A stretch of DNA of 64,000 bases, taken from Zeugodacus cucurbitae. Its lineage: Eukaryota; Arthropoda; Insecta; Diptera; Tephritidae. The stretch is taken from the NCBI RefSeq assembly GCF_028554725.1, contig NC_071672.1, positions 7,470,501 to 7,534,500 on the forward strand. Direction: 5' to 3'. Below are positions 55,131 through 64,000 of this stretch, piece by piece. The notes under the pieces are model-generated. The model saw only the letters and a list, made by a program, of their open reading frames with translations, was not told the DNA's origin and searched no databases. A program made the position numbers and the translations under genes. How positions within the stretch are numbered: the stretch's first letter is position 1; each line of letters begins with the position of its first letter.

Positions 55131-58100
55131 CGTGTCTTGTCTTGTCTTGTCTTGTCTTGTCTTGTCTTGTCTTGTCTTGTCTTGTCTTGTCTTGTCTTGT
55201 CTTGTCTTGTCTTGTCTTGTCTTGTCTTGTATTTTCCTGTTTCGCCTTGTCTTGTCTTATCTTCTTAATTAATTTAAAAACAAATCAAACACAATTGTCT
55301 TGTCTTGTCCTGTCTTGTCTTGTCTTGTCTTGTCTTGTCTTGTCCTGTCCTGTCCTGTCTTGTCTTGTCTTGTCTTGTCTTGTCTTGTATTGTCTTGTCT
55401 TGTCTTGTCTTGTCTTGTCTTGTCTTGTCTTCTTAATTAGTTTAGAAACAAATAAAAAAAATGTCTTGTCTTGTCTTTTCTTGTCTTGTCTTTTCTTGTC
55501 TGGCCTTGTCTTGTCTTGTTTTGTCCTATCTTCTTAATTAATTTAAAAACAAATCAAACACAATTGTCTTGAGTTGTCTTGTATTTTCCTGTCTGGCCTT
55601 GTCTTGTCTTATCTTCTTAATTAATTTAAAAACAAATCAAACACAATTGTCTTGTCTTGTCTTGTATTTTCCTGTTTCGCCTTGTCTTGTCTTATCTTCT
55701 TAATTAATTTAAAAACAAATCAAACACAATTGTCTTGTCTTGTCCTGTCTTGTCTTGTCTTGTCTTGTCTTGTCCTGTCCTGTCCTGTCTTGTCTTGTCT
55801 TGTCTTGTCTTGTCTTGTCTTGTCTTGTCTTGTCTTGTCTTGTCTTGTCTTGTCTTGTCTTGTCTTGTCTTGTCTTGTCTTGTCTTGTCTTGTCTTGTCT
55901 TGTCTTGTCTTGTCTTGTCTTGTCTTGTCTTCTTAATTAGTTTAGAAACAAATAAAAAAAATGTCTTGTCTTGTCTTTTCTTGTCTGGCCTTGTCTTGTC
56001 TTGTTTTGTCCTATCTTCTTAATTAATTTAAAAACAAATCAAACACAATTGTCTTGAGTTGTCTTGTATTTTCCTGTCTGGCCTTGTCTTGTCTTGTCTT
56101 GTCTTGTCTTGTCTTGTCTTGTCTTGTCTTGTCTTGTCTTGTCTTGTCTTGTCTTGTCTTGTCTTGTCTTGTCTTGTCTTGTCTTCTTAATTAGTTTAGA
56201 AACAAATAAAAAAAATGTCTTGTCTTGTCTTTTCTTGTCTTGTCTTTTCTTGTCTGGCCTTGTCTTGTCTTGTTTTGTCCTATCTTCTTAATTAATTTAA
56301 AAACAAATCAAACACAATTGTCTTGAGTTGTCTTGTATTTTCCTGTCTGGCCTTGTCTTGCCTTATCTTCTTAATTAATTTAAAAACAAATCAAACACAA
56401 TTGTCTTGTCTTGTCTTGTATTTTCCTGTTTCGCCTTGTCTTGTCTTATCTTCTTAATTAATTTAAAAACAAATCAAACACAATTGTCTTGTCTTGTCTT
56501 GTTTTGTCTTGTCATGTCTTGTCATGTCTTGTCTTGTCTTGTCTTGTCCTGTCTTGTCTTCTTAATTAGTTTAGAAACAAATAAAAAAACTGTCTTGCCT
56601 TGTTTTGTTTTGTCATGTCTTGTCATGTCATGTCTTCTCTTGTTTTGTCTTATCTTCTTAATTAATTTAAAAACAAATCAAACACAATTGTCTTGTCTTG
56701 TCTTGTATTTTCCAGTCTGGCCTTGTCTTGTCCTGTCTTGTTCTGTCTTGTCTTGTCTTGTCTTGTCTTGTCTTGTCTTGTCTTGTCTTGTCTTGTCTTG
56801 TCTTGTCTTGTCTTGTCTTGTCTTGTCTTGTCTTGTCTTGTCTTGTCTTGTCTTGTCTTCTTAATTAGTTTAGAAACAAATAAAAAAAATGTCTTGTCTT
56901 GTCTTTTCTTGTCTGGCCTTGTCTTGTCTTGTTTTGTCCTATCTTCTTAATTAATTTAAAAACAAATCAAACACAATTGTCTTGAGTTGTCTTGTATTTT
57001 CCTGTCTGGCCTTGTCTTGTCTTATCTTCTTAATTAATTTAAAAACAAATCAAACACAATTGTCTTGTCTTGTCTTGTATTTTCCTGTTTCGCCTTGTCT
57101 TGTCTTATCTTCTTAATTAATTTAAAAACAAATCAAACACAATTGTCTTGTCTTGTCTTGTCTTGTCTTGTCTTGTCTTGTCTTGTCTTGTCGTGTCTTG
57201 TCTTGTCTTGTCTTGTCTTGTCTTGTCTTGTCTTGTCTTGTCTTGTCTTGTCTTGTCTTGTCTTGTCTTGTCTTGTATTTTCCTGTCTGGCCTTGTCTTG
57301 TCTTATCTTCTTAATTAATTTAAAAACAAATCAAACACAATTGTCTTGTCTTGTCTTGTATTTTCCTGTCTGGCCTTGTCTTGTCTTATCTTCTTAATTA
57401 ATTTAAAAACAAATCAAACACAATTGTCTTGTCTTGTCCTGTCTTGTCTTGTCTTGTCTTGTCTTGTCTTGTCTTGTCTTGTCTTGTCTTGTCTTGTCTT
57501 GTCTTGTCTTGTCTTGTCTTGTCTTGTCTTCTTAATTAGTTTAGAAACAAATAAAAAAAATGTCTTGTCTTGTCTTTTCTTGTCTTGTCTTTTCTTGTCT
57601 GGCCTTGTCTTGTCTTGTTTTGTCCTATCTTCTTAATTAATTTAAAAACAAATCAAACACAATTGTCTTGAGTTGTCTTGTATTTTCCTGTCTGGCCTTG
57701 TCTTGTCTTATCTTCTTAATTAATTTAAAAACAAGTCAAACACAATTGTCTTGTCTTGTCTTGTATTTTCCTGTTTCGCCTTGTCTTGTCTTATCTTCTT
57801 AATTAATTTAAAAACAAATCAAACACAATTGTCTTGTCTTGTCTTGTTTTGTCTTGTCATGTCTTGTCATGTCTTGTCTTGTCTTGTCTTGTCCTGTCTT
57901 GTCTTCTTAATTAGTTTAGAAACAAATAAAAAAACTGTCTTGCCTTGTTTTGTTTTGTCATGTCTTGTCATGTCATGTCATGTCTTCTCTTGTTTTGTCT
58001 TATCTTCTTAATTAATTTAAAAACAAATCAAACACAATTGTCTTGTCTTGTCTTGTATTTTCCAGTCTGGCCTTGTCTTGTCCTGTCTTGTCCTGTCTTG

Positions 58101-59570
58101 TCTTGTCTTGTCTTGTCTTGTCTTGTCTTGTCTTGTCTTGTCTTGTCTTGTCTTGTCTTGTCTTGTCTTGTCTTGTCTTGTCTTTTCGTGTCTTGTCTTT
58201 TCTTGTCTGGTCTTGTCTTGTCTTGTCTTGTCTTGTCTTTTCGTGTCTTGTCTTTTCTTGTCTGGTCTTGTCTTGTCTTATCTTCTTAATTAATTTAAAA
58301 GCAAATCAAACATAATAGTCCTGTCTGGCCTTGTCTTGTCTTATCTTCTTAATTAATTTAAAAACAAATCAAACACAATTGTCTTGAGTTGTCTTGTATT
58401 TTCCTGTCTGGCCTTGTCTTGTCTTATCTTCTTAATTAATTTAAAAACAAATCAAACACAATTGTCTTGTCTTGCCCTGTCTTGTCTTGTCTTGTCTTGT
58501 CTTGTCCTGTCCTGTCCTGTCTTGTCTTGTCTTGTCTTGTCTTGTCTTGTCTTGTCTTGTCTTGTCTTGTCTTGCCTTGTCTTGTCTTGTCTTGTCTTGT
58601 CTTGTCTTGTCTTGTCTTGTCTTGTCTTGTCTTGTCTTGTCTTGTCTTGTCTTGTCTTGTCTTGTCTTGTCTTGTCTTGTCTTGTCTTGTCTTGTCTTGT
58701 CTTGTCTTGTCTTGTCTTGTCTTGTCTTGTCTTGTCTTGTCTTGTCTTGTCTTGTCTTGTCTTGTCTTGTCTTGTCTTCTCTTGTCTTGTCTTGTCTTGT
58801 CTTGTCTTGTCTTGTCTTGTCTTGTCTTTTCTTGTCTGGCCTTGTCTTGTCTTATCTTCTTAATTAATTTAAAAACAAATCAAACACAATTGTCTTGAGT
58901 TGTCTTGTATTTTCCTGTCTGGCCTTGTCTTGTCTTATCTTCTTAATTAATTTAAAAACAAATCAAACACAATTGTCTTGTCTTGTCTTGTATTTTCCTG
59001 TTTCGCCTTGTCTTGTCTCATCTTCTTAATTAATTTAAAAACAAATCAAACACAATTGTCTTGTCTTGTCTTGTTTTGTCTTGTCATGTCTTGTCATGTC
59101 TTGTCTTGTCTTGTCTTGTCCTGTCTTGTCTTCTTAATTAGTTTAGAAACAAATAAAAAAAATGTCTTGTCTTGTTTTGTTTTGTCATGTCTTGTCATGT
59201 CATGTCTTCTCTTGTTTTGTCTTATCTTCTTAATTAATTTAAAAACAAATCAAACACAATTGTCTTGTCTTGTCTTGTATTTTCCAGTCTGGCCTTGTCT
59301 TGTCCTGTCTTGTCTTGTCTTGTCTTGTCTTGTCTTGTCTTGTCTTGTCTTGTCTTGCCTTGTCTTGTCCTGTCTTGTCTTGTCTTTTCGTGTCTTGTCT
59401 TGTCTTGTCTTGTCTTTTCGTGTCTTGTCTTTTCTTGTCTGGTCTTGTCTTGTCTTATCTTATCTTCTTAATTAATTTAAAAGCAAATCAAACATAATAG
59501 TCCTGTCTTGTCTTGTCTTGTCTTGTCTTGTCTTGTCTTGTCTTGTCTTGTCTTGTCTTGTCTTGTCTTG

Positions 59571-59608
59571 TCTTCTTAATTAGTTTAGAAACAAATCAAA
59601 CACAATTG
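59571..59608 (+). repeat. Chimeric B/A spacer, duplicate copy
   Basis: Identical in structure to 54140-54177; inherited by duplication of the 5.4-kb unit rather than formed again. Confidence 0.9.
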
Positions 59609-60249
59609 TCTTGTCTTGTCTTGTATTTTCCTGTTTCGCCTTGTCTTGTCTTATCTTCTTAATTAATTAAAAAACAAATCAAACACAATTGTCTTGTCTT
59701 GTCTTGTCTTGTTTTGTCTTGTCATGTCTTGTCTTGTCTTCTCTTGTCTTGTCTTCTTAATTAGTTTAGAAACAAATAAAAAAAAATGTCTTGTCTTGTT
59801 TTGTTTTGTCATGTCTTGTCATGTCAAGTCTTCTCTTGTTTTGTCTTATCTTCTTAATTAATTTAAAAACAAATCAAACACAATTGTCTTGTCTTGTCTT
59901 GTATTTTCCTGTCTGGCCTTGTCTTGTCTTATCTTCTTAATTAATTTAAAAACAAATCAAACACAATTGTCTTGTCTTGTCCTGTCTTGTCTTGTCTTGT
60001 CTTGTCCTGTCCTGTCTTGTCTTGTCTTGTCTTGTCTTGTCTTGTCTGGTCTTGTCTTGTCTTGTCTTGTCTTGTCTTGTCTTGTCTTGTATTTTCCTGT
60101 CTGGCCTTGTCTTGTCTTATCTTCTTAATTAATTTAAAAACAAATCAAACACAATTGTCTTGTCTTGTCTTGTATTTTCCTGTCTGGCCTTGTCTTGTCT
60201 TATCTTCTTAATTAATTTAAAAACAAATCAAACACAATTGTCTTGTCTT

Positions 60250-60532
60250 GTCCTGTCTTGTCTTGTCTTGTCTTGTCTTGTCTTGTCTTGTCTTGTCTTG
60301 TCTTGTCTTGTCTTGTCTTGTCTTGTCTTGTCTTGTCTTGTCTTGTCTTGTCTTGTCTTGTCTTGTCTTGTCTTGTCTTGTCTTGTCTTGTCTTGTCTTG
60401 TCTTGTCTTGTCTTGTCTTGTCTTGTCTTGTCTTGTCTTGTCTTGTCTTGTCTTGTCTTGTCTTGTCTTGTCTTGTCTTGTCTTGTCTTGTCTTGTCTTG
60501 TCTTGTCTTGTCTTGTCTTGTCTTGTCTTGTC
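60250..60532. repeat. Pure TCTTG array, about 283 bp
   Basis: Counterpart of 54835-55130, shorter by a few pentamers, ending in the same TCGTG variant. Confidence 0.92.
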
Positions 60533-61189
60533 GTGTCTTGTCTTGTCTTGTCTTGTCTTGTCTTGTCTTGTCTTGTCTTGTCTTGTCTTGTCTTGTCTTG
60601 TCTTGTCTTGTCTTGTCTTGTCTTGTCTTGTATTTTCCTGTTTCGCCTTGTCTTGTCTTATCTTCTTAATTAATTTAAAAACAAATCAAACACAATTGTC
60701 TTGTCTTGTCCTGTCTTGTCTTGTCTTGTCTTGTCTTGTCTTGTCCTGTCCTGTCCTGTCTTGTCTTGTCTTGTCTTGTCTTGTCTTGTATTGTCTTGTC
60801 TTGTCTTGTCTTGTCTTGTCTTGTCTTGTCTTCTTAATTAGTTTAGAAACAAATAAAAAAAATGTCTTGTCTTGTCTTTTCTTGTCTTGTCTTTTCTTGT
60901 CTGGCCTTGTCTTGTCTTGTTTTGTCCTATCTTCTTAATTAATTTAAAAACAAATCAAACACAATTGTCTTGAGTTGTCTTGTATTTTCCTGTCTGGCCT
61001 TGTCTTGTCTTATCTTCTTAATTAATTTAAAAACAAATCAAACACAATTGTCTTGTCTTGTCTTGTATTTTCCTGTTTCGCCTTGTCTTGTCTTATCTTC
61101 TTAATTAATTTAAAAACAAATCAAACACAATTGTCTTGTCTTGTCCTGTCTTGTCTTGTCTTGTCTTGTCTTGTCCTGTCCTGTCCTGT

Positions 61190-61378
61190 CTTGTCTTGTC
61201 TTGTCTTGTCTTGTCTTGTCTTGTCTTGTCTTGTCTTGTCTTGTCTTGTCTTGTCTTGTCTTGTCTTGTCTTGTCTTGTCTTGTCTTGTCTTGTCTTGTC
61301 TTGTCTTGTCTTGTCTTGTCTTGTCTTGTCTTGTCTTGTCTTGTCTTGTCTTGTCTTGTCTTGTCTTGTCTTGTCTTC
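61190..61378. repeat. Pure TCTTG array, about 189 bp
   Basis: Follows a three-TCCTG cluster (about 61170-61184) and runs into B. Its counterpart in copy 1 (about 55784-55932) is nine pentamers shorter. Confidence 0.92.
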
Positions 61379-61966
61379 TTAATTAGTTTAGAAACAAATA
61401 AAAAAAATGTCTTGTCTTGTCTTTTCTTGTCTGGCCTTGTCTTGTCTTGTTTTGTCCTATCTTCTTAATTAATTTAAAAACAAATCAAACACAATTGTCT
61501 TGAGTTGTCTTGTATTTTCCTGTCTGGCCTTGTCTTGTCTTGTCTTGTCTTGTCTTGTCTTGTCTTGTCTTGTCTTGTCTTGTCTTGTCTTGTCTTGTCT
61601 TGTCTTGTCTTGTCTTCTTAATTAGTTTAGAAACAAATAAAAAAAATGTCTTGTCTTGTCTTTTCTTGTCTTGTCTTTTCTTGTCTGGCCTTGTCTTGTC
61701 TTGTTTTGTCCTATCTTCTTAATTAATTTAAAAACAAATCAAACACAATTGTCTTGAGTTGTCTTGTATTTTCCTGTCTGGCCTTGTCTTGTCTTATCTT
61801 CTTAATTAATTTAAAAACAAATCAAACACAATTGTCTTGTCTTGTCTTGTATTTTCCTGTTTCGCCTTGTCTTGTCTTATCTTCTTAATTAATTTAAAAA
61901 CAAATCAAACACAATTGTCTTGTCTTGTCTTGTTTTGTCTTGTCATGTCTTGTCATGTCTTGTCTT

Positions 61967-62118
61967 GTCTTGTCTTGTCCTGTCTTGTCTTCTTAATTAG
62001 TTTAGAAACAAATAAAAAAACTGTCTTGCCTTGTTTTGTTTTGTCTTGTCTTGTCCTGTCTTGTCTTCTTAATTAGTTTAGAAACAAATAAAAAAACTGT
62101 CTTGCCTTGTTTTGTTTT
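61967..62118. repeat. 76-bp tandem duplication of a B/F piece
   Basis: A TCCTG tract, a B element with a seven-A run and the CTGTCTTGCC-TTTTG stretch occur twice in succession (CTGTCTTGCC at 62021 and 62097). Other units have this only once, so it is a recent local duplication. Confidence 0.9.
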
Positions 62119-62475
62119 GTCATGTCTTGTCATGTCATGTCTTCTCTTGTTTTGTCTTATCTTCTTAATTAATTTAAAAACAAATCAAATCAAATCTTGT
62201 CTTGTCTTGTCTTGTCTTGTTTTGTCTTGTCTTGTCTTGTCTTGTCTTCTTAATTAGTCTAGAAACAAATAAAAAAAATGTCTTGTCTTGTCTTTTCTTG
62301 TCTTGTCTTGTTTTGTCCTATCTTCTTAATTAATTTAAAAACAAATCAAACACAATTGTCTTGAGTTGTCTTGTATTTTCCTGTCTGGCCTTGTCTTGTC
62401 TTATCTTCTTAATTAATTTAAAAACAAATCAAACACAATTGTCTTGTCTTGTCAAACACAATTGTCTTGTCTTGT
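62119..62475. repeat. Scrambled junction with truncated spacers
   Basis: An A element near 62158-62200 loses its CAATTG end and instead reads CAAATCAAATCAAATC before returning to pentamers. A B element near 62245 has AGTCTAG for AGTTTAG. Near 62454-62465 an orphan CAAACACAATTG (an A end without its front) sits inside a pentamer tract. Confidence 0.88.
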
Positions 62476-63480
62476 CTTGTTTTGTCTTGTCATGTCTTGT
62501 CATGTCTTGTCTTGTCTTGTCTTGTCCTGTCTTGTCTTCTTAATTAGTTTAGAAACAAATAAAAAAACTGTCTTGCCTTGTTTTGTTTTGTCATGTCTTG
62601 TCATGTCATGTCTTCTCTTGTTTTGTCTTATCTTCTTAATTAATTTAAAAACAAATCAAACACAATTGTCTTGTCTTGTCTTGTATTTTCCAGTCTGGCC
62701 TTGTCTTGTCCTGTCTTGTCCTGTCTTGTCTTGTCTTGTCTTGTCTTGTCTTGTCTTGTCTTGTCTTGCCTTGTCTTGTCTTGTCTTGTCTTGTCTTTTC
62801 GTGTCTTGTCTTTTCTTGTCTGGTCTTGTCTTGTCTTGTCTTTTCTTGTCTGGTCTTGTCTTGTCTTATCTTCTTAATTAATTTAAAAGCAAATCAAACA
62901 TAATAGTCCTGTCTGGCCTTGTCTTGTCTTATCTTCTTAATTAATTTAAAAACAAATCAAACACAATTGTCTTGTCTTGTCCTGTCTTGTCTTGTCTTGT
63001 CTTGTCTTGTCTTGTCTTGTCTTGTCTTGTCTTGTCTTGTCTTGTCTTGTCTTGTCTTGTCTTGTCTTGTCTTGTCTTGTCTTGTCTTGTCTTGTCTTGT
63101 CTTGTCTTGTCTTGTCTTGTCTTGTCTTGCCTTACCTTGTCTTGTCTTGCCTTGTCTTGTCTTGTCTTGTCTTGTCTTGTCTTGTCTTGTCTTGTCTTGT
63201 CTTGTCTTGTCTTGTCTTGTCTTCTTGTCTTGTCTTGTCTTGTCTTGTCTTGTCTTGTCTTGTCTTGTCTTGTCTTGTCTTGTCTTGTCTTGTCTTGTCT
63301 TGTCTTGTCTTGTCTTGTCTTGTCTTGTCTTGTCTTGTCTTGTCTTGTCTTGTCTTGTCTTGTCTTGTCTTGTCTTGTCTTGTCTTGTATTTTCTTGTCT
63401 TGTCTTGTCTTTTCTTGTCTTGCCTTGTCTTGTCTTATCTTCTTAATTAATTTAAAAACAAATCAAACACAATTGTCTTG
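62476..63480. repeat. Final type II-like unit
   Basis: F-B(CTGTCTTGCC)-F-A-D(CCAG)-CCTTG-E-TCTGG-C (62898)-A, then an array with CCTTG and a private CTTACCTTG near 63129-63138, a register slip near 63221-63227, and two TCTTT-like variants near 63390-63415 with TGTATTTTCTTG. Closes in an A element. Confidence 0.88.
63221..63227. repeat. Register slip inside a pure array
   Basis: The array reads TCTTCTTGTC here: a 3-bp gain or 2-bp loss that shifts the pentamer register with no A or B element present. I saw no other such slip inside a long array. Confidence 0.85.
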
Positions 63481-64000
63481 AGTTGTCTTGTATTTTCCTG
63501 TCTGGCCTTGTCTTGTCTTATCTTCTTAATTAATTTAAAAACAAATCAAACACAATTGTCTTGTCTTGTCTTGTATTTTCCTGTTTCGCCTTGTCTTGTA
63601 TCATCTTCTTAATTAATTTAAAAACAAATCAAACACAATTGTCTTGTCTTGTCTTGTATTTTCCTGTCTGGCCTTGTCTTGTCTTATCTTCTTAATTAAT
63701 TTAAAAACAAATCAAACACAATTGTCTTGTCTTGTCCTGTCTTGTCTTGTCTTGTCTTGTCCTGTCCTGTCTTGTCTTGTCTTGTCTTGTCTTGTCTTGT
63801 CTTGTCTTGTCTTGTCTTGTCTTGTCTTGTCTTGTCTTGTCTTGTCTTGTCTTGTCTTGTCTTGTCTTGTCTTGTCTTGTCTTGTCTTGTCTTGTCTTGT
63901 CTTGTCTTGTCTTGTCTTATCTTGTCTTGTCTTGTCTTGTCTTGTCTTGTCTTGCCTTGTCTTGTCTTGTCTTGTCTTGTCTTGTCTTGTCTTGTCTTGT
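63481..64000. repeat. Right edge: D/A pairs and pentamer array
   Basis: D and A elements alternate to about 63726, with a TATCATC variant near 63600. A TCCTG doublet near 63760 and a long array follow, with one TCTTA near 63919 and one CCTTG near 63954. The array continues past the window end. Confidence 0.9.

Larger units (their letters stand above)
52201..57661. repeat. 5.4-kb higher-order unit, copy 1
   Basis: Begins at TTGAGTTG-D. Private variants shared with copy 2: an A element with AACAAGTCAAAC (about 52270), TCTTCTC in the array near 53347, TCTCATC near 53591, doubled TTATCTTATC near 54040, a B/A chimera (54140-54177), TCAAGTC near 54394, TCGTG near 55132 and TGTATTG near 55388. It also contains three-TCCTG clusters near 53039, 55343 and 55769. 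No gene. Confidence 0.93.
57662..62040. repeat. 5.4-kb higher-order unit, copy 2
   Basis: Matches copy 1 element by element. Displacements measured at eight anchors range from 5401 to 5466 and are all 1 modulo 5, so only whole pentamers were gained or lost. It carries the same private variants (AACAAGTCAAAC near 57731, TCTTCTC near 58779, TCTCATC near 59018, chimera 59571-59608, TCAAGTC near 59826, TCGTG near 60533, TGTATTG near 60788). Similarity stops at about 62040. Confidence 0.93.
1..64000. repeat. TCTTG/AAGAC pentanucleotide satellite block with interspersed AT-rich elements
   Basis: The whole window consists of TCTTG pentamers on the + strand, interrupted by a limited vocabulary of recurrent elements (A to F, annotated separately). 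No stretch of unrelated unique sequence was found. The orientation is uniform: no array reads CAAGA on the + strand. It starts inside a mosaic and ends inside an array, so it is part of a longer satellite. It is most likely eukaryotic heterochromatin such as pericentromere, a sex chromosome or a giant intron (inference). No gene, RNA gene, transposon or promoter was recognised anywhere. Confidence 0.97.

Noticed and set aside
52201..62040. Whole 5.4-kb duplication as an assembly artefact
   Set aside because: The copies differ by many independent pentamer gains and losses at separate arrays, which a simple false duplication would not create. Long-read support was not available to me, so this is a provisional rejection.
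1..64000. CRISPR-like pattern: a near-constant 43-bp element at intervals
   Set aside because: The intervening sequences are simple pentamer arrays of widely varying length, not unique spacers of uniform size. No cas genes or leader are present.
1..64000. Telomeric repeat or G-quadruplex-forming array
   Set aside because: The unit has a single G per five bases and does not match known telomere motifs such as TTAGGG or TTAGG. No G-runs are present.
1..64000. Cysteine-rich or membrane protein family suggested by the SCLVL translation
   Set aside because: The hydrophobic, Cys-containing pattern is a forced outcome of TCTTG in any frame. There is no signal peptide, domain or conserved start across copies.
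1..64000. tRNA, rRNA or other structured RNA genes
   Set aside because: No stretch departs from the pentamer and spacer vocabulary long enough to hold one, and no cloverleaf or rRNA-like segment was seen.

Overview
The window is one continuous block of satellite DNA with no recognisable gene. The + strand is built from the five-base unit TCTTG (canonical AAGAC on the - strand; rotations GTCTT, CTTGT, TTGTC). Its arrays are broken by a small set of recurrent AT-rich or variant elements. The satellite runs off both ends of the window, so its true length is unknown. Pentamer arrays on this scale with layered higher-order repeats indicate eukaryotic heterochromatin (inference). AAGAC is a known simple satellite of Drosophila melanogaster, but the motif alone does not identify the organism, and I do not recognise the interspersed elements.

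Building blocks. (A) A 43-bp AT-rich spacer, by far the commonest element, made of TCTTATCTTC, a TTAATTAA palindrome, an A-rich stretch and a final CAATTG. (B) A relative of A of about 35-37 bp, with TTAATTAG, TTTAGAAAC and an A-run of 7-9. (C) An A derivative with AAAAGC and CATAATAGTCCTG. (D) A 20-bp TATTTTCC block ending TCTGGCC or TTTCGCC. (E) A 30-bp TCTTTTCGTG...TCTGG block. (F) A TTTTG/TCATG-rich block. D and E, and the start of F, are runs of mutated pentamers that keep the five-base register. A shifts the register by 3, and B shifts it by an amount set by its A-run.

Layout. 1-5160: irregular mosaic with a 758-bp pure array. 5161-17873: five related higher-order units (type I), two of them a clear 2.4-kb tandem duplication. 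17874-22616: first type II units, with a 733-bp pure array. 22617-25363: mosaic plus long arrays. 25364-27660: a sector with private variants. 27661-29320: mostly long arrays. 29321-31050: an 0.85-kb tandem pair. 31437-38020: a 3.3-3.5-kb tandem pair (type III). 38021-52200: many type II units. 52201-62040: a tandem pair of about 5.4 kb sharing private variants. 62041-62475: a scrambled junction. 62476-64000: a last type II-like unit and the window edge.

The clearest signal is evolutionary. Duplicate copies keep the order and private variants of their interspersed elements but differ in pentamer number, and every displacement I measured within a pair is constant modulo 5. Every array has the same orientation. 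The long open frames are by-products: five is coprime with three and none of the ten codons used is a stop, so the arrays are open in all six frames, encoding (SCLVL)n on + and (TRQDK)n on -. I annotate no CDS, RNA gene, promoter, terminator, mobile element or CRISPR array because the sequence supports none.
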